Positions 40,587 to 47,466 of a DNA stretch of 50,319 bases are shown piece after piece. A program made the translations under genes and the position numbers. The notes below the pieces were generated by a model. It had not been told where the DNA came from and searched no databases. It saw only the letters and a list, made by a program, of their open reading frames with translations. Positions within the stretch are counted from its first letter, which is position 1; each line of letters begins with the position of its first letter. Source of the stretch: an uncultured Collinsella sp. (GTDB lineage Bacteria; Actinomycetota; Coriobacteriia; Coriobacteriales; Coriobacteriaceae); the NCBI GenBank assembly GCA_900757185.1, contig CAAEMX010000025.1, positions 1 through 50,319 of the forward strand, given 5' to 3'.

Positions 40587-42311
40587 GTGGACGAGGAAGC
40601 AAGCATCATCCTGGGGGATGCCATCGCCTTTTGCCAGCGCGACGGCCAAGATGCACGCCTCATCAACATGCTGGGGCAATCGCGCGCCATAAGCCTGACC
40701 GAAGATACGCTCACGATCGAGGCCCCCTCGCGCTTTGCCATCGCGCAGCTCAAAAAGCATCAGCCGACTATTGAGGCCTATCTGGAAGAAATCGCCTTTG
40801 CACCGATTGCGCTCGACATCGTGGCACCGCAAGGAGCCGTGGCGGAATCCGCTGCTGCGACGGCGCCCGCCGCGGCTCCCGCTGCCTCCCCGGCGGTGCC
40901 GGCCTCCGCAGGCGACGTGCCGACAATCGAGCACCAGCACGGCGATGTTTCCCGTGAAACCATGGCACCGTTGCCGACCGCGGCGGCGACGTCAACGAAC
41001 GCACCCGTCACGCACATGCCTATCGCTCACGACGCAGCGGCGGGCGCGGATTCGGGCATTGCAATCAAGAACACGCTCTCGGCCGATGATTTTCGTCGCA
41101 TGATGAACCAGATGAAGGGCGGAGCGCCGACTAAGTCCACGCAAGCTGCGACCCCCGCTTCACCCATGCCGGCACCGACCGTACCGGCCGAGCAGAATGC
41201 GGATGGAGCCCCGCTCGCCGCGAACTCAAAATTTACCTTTGAGAACTTTGTCTACGGCCCCGAGAACAGCCATGCCTATCGCTCGGCACTCAAGTTTGCC
41301 GCCCTCGCGGACGAGCGTGGCACGTGCACATCACTGTTCATCTACGGCAAATCGGGCCTGGGCAAGACGCACCTGCTGCTTGCCATCAAAAACGAGCTCG
41401 CCGAGAAGTCGCCCGAGATCAAGGTCAAGTATGCCAACTCCCAGGCATATCTGGACGACCTGATGACCGAGTTCGACCGCCAAAAGAAGAGCAACGCCCC
41501 TATCATGCAGGCATACCACGGCGTGGACGTGCTCATCATCGATGACATCCAAAACATCATCGGCAAGCGCGCGAGCGTGGACTACTTTTTCCAGCTCATG
41601 GACGAGTTCATCCGCAACAACAAGAAGGTCGTCATCGCGGCAGACCGCGCCCCCAAGGACCTGAGCATGGACGAGCGTCTGACCAGCCGCTTCAACGCCG
41701 GCATGCTCTGCCTGGTCGCAGAGCCCAGCTACGAGATGAAATACAAGATCTTGCAGCGCTATTACGAGAACACCATCGTCGCCGCTCCCGAGGCAGGCGA
41801 CGACTCGCTGCTGGCGGCCTATGGGGGCGACAGCGGGCACCTGACCGACGACCACTTTAAACACATGGCCGAGGTCTCGGGCACCAACATCCGCGAACTC
41901 GAGAGCTTTTGCGAGCGCTGCGCCGGCGAGGCGGGCGACCGCGAGCGCGAGGGCGGGGAGCTCACCTTTGACGATATCGACGCCATCGCCAGCCAGTACT
42001 TCGACACATCGGCCAAAAAGATCAACGTCCAGACGGTTCAGTCCGTCATCGAAGAGCAGTACGGCGTGACGCACGAGGAGCTCATCGGCCCGCGTCGCAA
42101 CGCCAATATCGCCAAAGCACGCCATATTGCCATCTATCTGGCCATCGAGATGTGCGAGATGACGACCACGGCGGTGGGCGCCGAATTTGGCAACCGCAAC
42201 CACTCGACCGTCAGCACGAGCTACAAAAAGGTCCAGAAGATGATCCAGGAAGACCGCACCGTCACCGAAGACCTCAAGTCGCTGCGCGATAAAATTACAC
42301 TGCGCTCGTAG
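40587..42311 (+). CDS. dnaA: Chromosomal replication initiator DnaA
   Basis: DnaA of 574 residues, longer than the usual 440-470. Domain I is at about 1-80. Domain II (about 82-212) is long and low-complexity, rich in Ala, Pro and Thr, and accounts for most of the extra length. The AAA+ domain has Walker A GKSGLGKTH (254-262), DVLIIDDIQ as Walker B and LTSRF as sensor motif. Domain IV ends with the DNA-binding signature FGNRNHSTV. The start is GTG with GGGAGAG upstream. The domain II coding sequence contains a parS-like site at codons 120-125. Confidence 0.97.
   Translation: MDEEASIILGDAIAFCQRDGQDARLINMLGQSRAISLTEDTLTIEAPSRFAIAQLKKHQPTIEAYLEEIAFAPIALDIVAPQGAVAESAAATAPAAAPAASPAVPASAGDVPTIEHQHGDVSRETMAPLPTAAATSTNAPVTHMPIAHDAAAGADSGIAIKNTLSADDFRRMMNQMKGGAPTKSTQAATPASPMPAPTVPAEQNADGAPLAANSKFTFENFVYGPENSHAYRSALKFAALADERGTCTSLFIYGKSGLGKTHLLLAIKNELAEKSPEIKVKYANSQAYLDDLMTEFDRQKKSNAPIMQAYHGVDVLIIDDIQNIIGKRASVDYFFQLMDEFIRNNKKVVIAADRAPKDLSMDERLTSRFNAGMLCLVAEPSYEMKYKILQRYYENTIVAAPEAGDDSLLAAYGGDSGHLTDDHFKHMAEVSGTNIRELESFCERCAGEAGDREREGGELTFDDIDAIASQYFDTSAKKINVQTVQSVIEEQYGVTHEELIGPRRNANIAKARHIAIYLAIEMCEMTTTAVGAEFGNRNHSTVSTSYKKVQKMIQEDRTVTEDLKSLRDKITLRS
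40946..40961. promoter_or_regulatory. parS-like site inside dnaA
   Basis: TGTTTCCCGTGAAACC, two changes from the parS consensus, within the domain II codons for Asp120 to Thr125. The palindrome core TTTC-N4-GAAA is intact. It is the only site on the dnaA side of the origin. Confidence 0.65.
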
Positions 42312-42549
42312 GGAAATAGAGACACCTGTTGAAAACTTGTCGAAACCACGGGCATAAGGTGTCTAAAACCCAACCCGCGGTGATGAAAAGTTTTGCGCAG
42401 GTTTTGAACGTGGAAAACCACCCCTGTTGCACACAGGTTGCTGTCGATTCTCTTTCTGGGTCTGACCTGCGTCTTTGGGAGTAATCAACAGTTTCGTCAG
42501 TGCTATTACTATTATTAAGATATTTATATCTATAGAAAGGTATTAAAAG
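42312..42549. other. Probable oriC core between dnaA and dnaN
   Basis: A non-coding 238 bases. An inverted DnaA-box-like CCTGTTGAAAAC lies at 42325-42336, and another (TTTTCCACG on the minus strand) at 42409-42417. A variant GTTTTGCGCAGG is at about 42390. From about 42500 to 42549 the sequence is strongly AT-rich with short TATTA and ATATTTATAT stretches, which suits DNA unwinding. The gap position is standard for oriC in Gram-positive bacteria. GC-skew was not computed. Confidence 0.75.
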
Positions 42550-43653
42550 ATGAAGTTCACCGTCAGCCAGAGCTCGCTTACACAAGCCATCGGCGTCGTT
42601 ATGAAGGGTGTCGCTTCGGCATCCACCCTCCCCATCCTGTCGGGCGTGCTCGTTAAGGCCCAAGACGGCATCTTGGAATTCCAGACCTCTAACTACACCA
42701 TCTCGATCCGTCATCGCATCGCGGCGCATGTCGAAGAAGAGGGCGAGATGGTTATTCCCTGTAAGATGCTCTCCAATATCACCAAGACCCTCCCCGATGC
42801 CCCGGTTACCTTTGAGCTGTCCGAGCGCCAGGTGCTGATTGGTTGCGAGAAGAGCTCTTTCCGCCTGAACACGCTCGATGCCAATGACTTCCCCGAGTTT
42901 CCGGCCTATGCCATCGAGAGTGCCGTGGAGCTGCCGACCGATGTCTTGTCCGAAATGGTCGGCCGCGTGTGGCGCGTCACCTCGACCGACAAGGCTCGCC
43001 CCATCCTGGGCGGCGTGCACATGAAGGTCGAGAACAACACCGTACGCCTGGTAGCGACCGATTCCTTCCGCTTGGCCGTGTGCGATACGCAGGTCGAGAC
43101 CTCGACCCTCGAGGGCTCCTTTGAGCTCAACGTTCCGGCTGACGCCTTTAACGACGCGCTGAACATCATGGCCAGCCAAGCGACCATCATGATCGGGGCT
43201 ACCGACACCCAGGTCGTCTTCGAGGCCGGCAACACCACCTACGTGTCGCGTCGCATCGAGGGCGTGTACCCCAACTACAAGCAGCTCATCCCCGATTCGT
43301 GCGTGACGAGCGTCAAGATCGACGTCGCCGCCTTTAACGCCGCCCTCAAGCGCGTGGCCGTTATCGCGAGCGCCAACCCCGCCGTCAAGTTCGAGATCGA
43401 TGTCGAGAACGGGCAGATGGGCCTGTCCTCCATTTCCAATGACCAGGACCTTGCGCAGGAGACGATCGATGTCGAGGCCGAGGGCGAGTCGGGTACCATC
43501 GCCTTCAACTACCACTACATCTTCGGCTGCCTCAATGCCCTGTCCAAGGAGAAGGAGATCACGCTGGAGCTCAAGAGCTACTCGCAGGCGGGCATCTTTA
43601 AGTCCTACGACAAGATCAACTACCTGTACCTGGTCATGCCGGTCCGCATCTAG
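42550..43653 (+). CDS. dnaN: DNA polymerase III sliding clamp (beta subunit)
   Basis: Beta clamp of 367 residues with the three-domain family layout. The N-terminal MKFTVSQSSLTQAIGVVMKG and the LPILSGVLV motif are followed by GRVWRVTSTDKARPILGGV in the middle and the C-terminal YLYLVMPVRI, all characteristic. An AAAGG sequence 9 bases upstream precedes the ATG. The dimeric ring tethers the polymerase to DNA. Confidence 0.97.
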   Translation: MKFTVSQSSLTQAIGVVMKGVASASTLPILSGVLVKAQDGILEFQTSNYTISIRHRIAAHVEEEGEMVIPCKMLSNITKTLPDAPVTFELSERQVLIGCEKSSFRLNTLDANDFPEFPAYAIESAVELPTDVLSEMVGRVWRVTSTDKARPILGGVHMKVENNTVRLVATDSFRLAVCDTQVETSTLEGSFELNVPADAFNDALNIMASQATIMIGATDTQVVFEAGNTTYVSRRIEGVYPNYKQLIPDSCVTSVKIDVAAFNAALKRVAVIASANPAVKFEIDVENGQMGLSSISNDQDLAQETIDVEAEGESGTIAFNYHYIFGCLNALSKEKEITLELKSYSQAGIFKSYDKINYLYLVMPVRI

Positions 43654-43662
43654 CGCTGCGCC

Positions 43663-44769
43663 ATGACCATGTTCGCCCGCGATCTTTCCGTCGCGCACTA
43701 CCGCAGCTTCGATAGCTATCACCTTGCCCTGGACGAGGGCGTGACGATACTTGCGGGACCCAACGCGGCGGGAAAGACCAATCTCATAGAGGCGCTGCAG
43801 CTGCTGACGAGCGGCGCCTCGTTTAGGCATCCGACCGCAGCCGAGCTCGTCCATGACGGCGTGGGCTCGTGCAAGATCGAGCTGAGGCTCGAGGGCGACG
43901 GCCGCGTGCTTGATATGGGATTGAGCGCGGAGGACGGTAAGCGCTCGTTTAGCCGCAACGGCAAGAGATGCTCTGCCGCCGGTGTGCGCGGGGTTCTTCC
44001 GAGCGTGCTGTTTTGCCCCGACCATCTGGACATGGTTAAGCGTGGCGCCAGTGTGCGCCGCGCCGCCCTCGATGACTTTGGCATGCAACTGAGCGCACGC
44101 TATGCCGATCTTGCGAGCACCTATGGGCGCTGCGTGACCCAGCGTAACGCCTTGCTCAAGGAGACCTGGTGCTGCCGCGAGATGCTCGGCGCGTGGAACG
44201 ATTCGATTGCCCGCGCGGGCTCGGCCCTGCTCGTGCACCGGTTGGCCCTGCTCGACCGGCTGGCGGGCCATGTGCACACTGCCTACGGGCAAGTAGCGTC
44301 AGGTGAGGCCGCCAACGTGACCTATGCGTCCACGCTGGGGGCTTTGCCCCAGGTCGAGGATCGCGAAGAGCTGAAGGGTTGGGCGTACGAGCGCATGCTG
44401 GCCGCCCTTGACGAGCATGCCGACGAGGAAATTCGCCGCGGCGTGACGTTGGTGGGACCGCATCGCGACGAGATTGAGTTTACCGTGGCGGGTCGCTCCG
44501 CCCGTTCATTTGCCAGCCAAGGACAGCAGCGCACGCTGGTGCTGTCCTGGAAGGTGGCCGAGGTTGCCGTGGCTCGCGATGTCCTGGGCACCGCCCCACT
44601 GCTGCTTTTGGACGACGTGATGAGCGAGCTCGACGGCGAGCGTCGCGGCGCTTTCCTGCGGCTGATCGGCGATGATATCCAGACGGTCATAACCACGACC
44701 AACCTGGGGTACTTTACCGATGACCTGCTTGATCGAGCCAAGGTGGTGAGCATGGGTGAGACGTGCTAA
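43663..44769 (+). CDS. recF: DNA repair and gap-loading protein RecF
   Basis: RecF of 368 residues. An SMC-like ATPase with Walker A GPNAAGKTN near residue 32, the signature FASQGQQRTLVLSWKVAE (ABC-type motif) and Walker B LLLLDDVMSELD. It helps RecR and RecO load RecA at gaps. It starts 9 bases after dnaN with no clear ribosome-binding site, so coupled translation is likely. An alternative ATG lies two codons on. Confidence 0.95.
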   Translation: MTMFARDLSVAHYRSFDSYHLALDEGVTILAGPNAAGKTNLIEALQLLTSGASFRHPTAAELVHDGVGSCKIELRLEGDGRVLDMGLSAEDGKRSFSRNGKRCSAAGVRGVLPSVLFCPDHLDMVKRGASVRRAALDDFGMQLSARYADLASTYGRCVTQRNALLKETWCCREMLGAWNDSIARAGSALLVHRLALLDRLAGHVHTAYGQVASGEAANVTYASTLGALPQVEDREELKGWAYERMLAALDEHADEEIRRGVTLVGPHRDEIEFTVAGRSARSFASQGQQRTLVLSWKVAEVAVARDVLGTAPLLLLDDVMSELDGERRGAFLRLIGDDIQTVITTTNLGYFTDDLLDRAKVVSMGETC

Positions 44770-45319
44770 TTACGAGCGCGAGAGCGAGACAGTCGCCTTC
44801 AGCGGGTTTTTGAACGCAGAGCGCCAGCGCATCCTGGCGGCTGCAACGCCTAAGCGCCGTGCGCAGATGGAGGCCGCCGAGGAGTCGCGCACGGTCTATC
44901 GCGCATGGAACGCGGTGTGCTCGGGCACGCGCGAGGGGCGGCATGTGACGGGACTGCGCTACCTGCCCGAGTCCAATGAGCTGCTGGTGTATCTCGACTC
45001 GCCCTCGTGGACGCAGGAAATGACGCTGTTGCGCGAGATCATCCGCGCGCGCATGGAGCGCGCCGGTGCGCATGTGGACGGCCTGGTGTTCAAAACCACC
45101 GCGCCCGGTCACACGCCGCCCGCCGCCAAGGAGCGCCTGCGCCCGGCGACGACCGAGCGCCCGCCGGCCCCGCACGCCGACCTAAGTGAGGCCGAGTGCA
45201 CCGAGATCGAGCGCCAGGTGGCGCCCATCGAAGACCAAAAACTGCGCGAGGCCCTCGAGAATGCCATGAGAGCCAGTGCCGAGTGGGCCAAGGGCGTGCA
45301 AAGCAAAAAAGAGCCTTAA
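44756..45319 (+). CDS. DUF721/DciA family protein
   Basis: A 187-residue protein with a DUF721 domain at about 45-115 (VYRAWNAVCSG, GRHVTGLRYLPESNELLVYLDSPSWTQEMTLL). DciA-type proteins bind the replicative helicase and help load it in bacteria lacking DnaC. The C-terminal part is Pro/Ala/Glu-rich and helical. The start is GTG, overlapping the end of recF by 14 bases. The dnaN-recF-DUF721-gyrB order is common in actinobacteria. Confidence 0.88.
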   Translation: MRRANYERESETVAFSGFLNAERQRILAAATPKRRAQMEAAEESRTVYRAWNAVCSGTREGRHVTGLRYLPESNELLVYLDSPSWTQEMTLLREIIRARMERAGAHVDGLVFKTTAPGHTPPAAKERLRPATTERPPAPHADLSEAECTEIERQVAPIEDQKLREALENAMRASAEWAKGVQSKKEP

Positions 45320-45345
45320 ATCGCATCTGGTGGCCTTGTAGAGCC

Positions 45346-45375
45346 AAATACCCTCGGTCCCGAGGGTATTTTTTT
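45346..45375 (+). terminator. Terminator of the dnaN-recF-DUF721 operon
   Basis: Perfect 12-bp stem (45346-45357 with 45360-45371) with a tight apex, followed by a run of T residues. Confidence 0.85.
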
Positions 45376-45401
45376 ACGATAAACTAGTAAGGCTGTACAC
45401 A
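45373..45401 (+). promoter_or_regulatory. Possible gyrB-gyrA promoter
   Basis: TTTACG (45373-45378) and TACACA (45396-45401), 17 bases apart, between the terminator and the gyrB ribosome-binding site. Both hexamers are imperfect. Confidence 0.35.
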
Positions 45402-45424
45402 TTTTCTTGACTGAAGGAGGACGT

Positions 45425-47455
45425 GTGGCAAACGAAAACGATTACGATGGCGGCGAGATTAAGATTCTCGAAGGTCTCGAGGCCGTTCGTAAGCGCCCGG
45501 GCATGTATATCGGCTCGACGAGCGCCAGCGGTCTGCATCACCTGGTGTGGGAGATCGTTGACAACTCCGTCGACGAGGCCATGGCCGGTTTCTGCACCGA
45601 GATCCAGGTGACGGTCCACGCCGACAACTCCATCACGGTCGTCGACAACGGGCGCGGCATCCCCGTCGACGAGCACCCTGTTAAAAAGATCCCGACGCTC
45701 GAGGTCGTTATGACGATCTTGCACGCCGGCGGTAAGTTCGATAACTCGGCCTATAAGGTCTCGGGCGGCCTGCACGGCGTAGGCATCTCCGTCGTCAACG
45801 CACTGTCCAAGCGCGTGGTCGTTCAGGTTCGTCGCGATGGCAACACCTACGAGATGGAGTTCTCGCGCGGCAAGACCGTCAAGAAGATGGAGGTCGTGGG
45901 CACCTCGGATTCGACGGGTACCACCGTCACCTTCTGGCCCGACGACGAGATCTTCGAGACCTGCATCTACGATTTCGATACGCTGCACAACCGTCTGCAG
46001 GAGACGGCGTTCCTCAATAAGAACCTCAAGATCGTGCTGACCGACGAGCGCGAGGCGACTCCCCACGTGGAGGAGTTTTGCTACGAGGGCGGCATCATCG
46101 ACTTCGTCAAGTTCCTCAACGAGGGCAAGGACGTCCCCGAGGCCTTTAAGGAGCCCATCTACATCGAGGGCAAATCGGACCCGGACGCTCCCGTGGCCAA
46201 GATGGGCGAGGTCGAGGTTTCCCTGCAGTGGAATAGCGGCTACGGCGAGAACGTCATGTCGTTTGCCAACGACATCTACACTCCCGAGGGCGGCATGCAC
46301 CTTGAGGGCTTCCGCACCGCGCTCACCCGCGTGATCAACGACTACGCGCGCAAACAGAACCTGCTCAAGGAAAAAGACGCCAACCTGACCGGCGACGATG
46401 TGCGCGAGGGCCTTTCGGCCGTTATCTCGGTCAAGCTGCCCGATCCGCAGTTTGAGGGGCAGACCAAGGCCAAGCTCGGTAGCTCCTATATGCGCGCGCT
46501 CACGCTCAAGATCGTGACCGACGGCCTCGCCGATTACTTGGAGGAGCATCCCAAGCCCGCCCGCGAGATCGTCAAGAAGGCGCAACAGGCCTGCAAGGCG
46601 CGCAACGCCGCCCGCAAGGCGCGCGAGGCGACCCGCCGCAAGAGCCTGCTCGAGACGGCGTCCCTGCCCGGTAAGCTCGCTGACTGCTCGGTGCGCGATG
46701 CCGAGCTGACCGAGCTCTTCATCGTAGAGGGCGACTCGGCAGGCGGTTCGGCCAAGGACGGCCGTCGCCGAGACATCCAGGCGATTCTGCCCCTGCGCGG
46801 CAAGATTCTGAACGTCGAACGCGTTGGTGACCATCGCGCGTTCTCGAGTGACACCATCCAGTCGCTGATTACCGCGATCGGCTGCGGCGTCACGACGAGT
46901 GCCGGCGACGGCGGCGACTTCGATATCACCAAGGCGCGCTACCACAAGATCATCATCATGACCGATGCAGACGTCGACGGTGCGCATATCCGCATCCTGC
47001 TGCTGACGTTCTTCTACAAGTACATGCGTCCGCTGATCGATGCCGGCTACGTCTATGTTGCCTGCCCGCCCATCTTTGGCATTAAGGTGCGCAACAAGAT
47101 CCACTACGTGTATCCCAACGGCCGCCAGCCCGAAGACGAGATCCTGCGCGACACCATCCAGAGTCTGGGCCTGAACCCCGACGACAACGACGAGGACGGC
47201 AAGGCCAAGGACGGCAAGATCACCAAGAAGCGGAAGGGCTATACCGTCCAGCGCTACAAGGGCCTGGGCGAGATGGACCCCAAGCAGCTCGCCTCGACGA
47301 CGATGGATCCCAAGACCCGCATCCTGCAGCGCGTGTCGATCGAGGATGCCGTGGTGGCAGACCGCGCCGTGCGCGAGCTGATGGGTTCCGAGGTCGGCTA
47401 TCGCCGCGAATATATCGAAAAACACGCGCATGACGCTCGTTTCCTGGACGCATAG
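45425..47455 (+). CDS. gyrB: DNA gyrase subunit B
   Basis: GyrB of about 676 residues. The GHKL ATPase domain shows VDNSVDEAMAG, DNGRGIPV and GGLHGVGISVVNAL. The Toprim domain has EGDSAGGSAK and the acidic DADVDGAHI. The C-terminal tail contains the RYKGLGEMDP motif. The GTG at 45425 has AAGGAGG 5 bases upstream and is preferred over an upstream in-frame ATG at 45407. With GyrA it introduces negative supercoils. The 60-aa-plus frames on the other strand are shadows. Confidence 0.97.
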   Translation: MANENDYDGGEIKILEGLEAVRKRPGMYIGSTSASGLHHLVWEIVDNSVDEAMAGFCTEIQVTVHADNSITVVDNGRGIPVDEHPVKKIPTLEVVMTILHAGGKFDNSAYKVSGGLHGVGISVVNALSKRVVVQVRRDGNTYEMEFSRGKTVKKMEVVGTSDSTGTTVTFWPDDEIFETCIYDFDTLHNRLQETAFLNKNLKIVLTDEREATPHVEEFCYEGGIIDFVKFLNEGKDVPEAFKEPIYIEGKSDPDAPVAKMGEVEVSLQWNSGYGENVMSFANDIYTPEGGMHLEGFRTALTRVINDYARKQNLLKEKDANLTGDDVREGLSAVISVKLPDPQFEGQTKAKLGSSYMRALTLKIVTDGLADYLEEHPKPAREIVKKAQQACKARNAARKAREATRRKSLLETASLPGKLADCSVRDAELTELFIVEGDSAGGSAKDGRRRDIQAILPLRGKILNVERVGDHRAFSSDTIQSLITAIGCGVTTSAGDGGDFDITKARYHKIIIMTDADVDGAHIRILLLTFFYKYMRPLIDAGYVYVACPPIFGIKVRNKIHYVYPNGRQPEDEILRDTIQSLGLNPDDNDEDGKAKDGKITKKRKGYTVQRYKGLGEMDPKQLASTTMDPKTRILQRVSIEDAVVADRAVRELMGSEVGYRREYIEKHAHDARFLDA

Positions 47456-47466
47456 AAGGAGGTAAC

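Noticed and set aside
42295..44292. Minus-strand frame of 665 codons opposite dnaN and recF
   Set aside because: Both plus-strand genes are unmistakable; the frame crosses two genes and the origin gap.
45374..47431. Minus-strand frame of 685 codons opposite gyrB
   Set aside because: Shadow of gyrB created by GC-rich codon bias.
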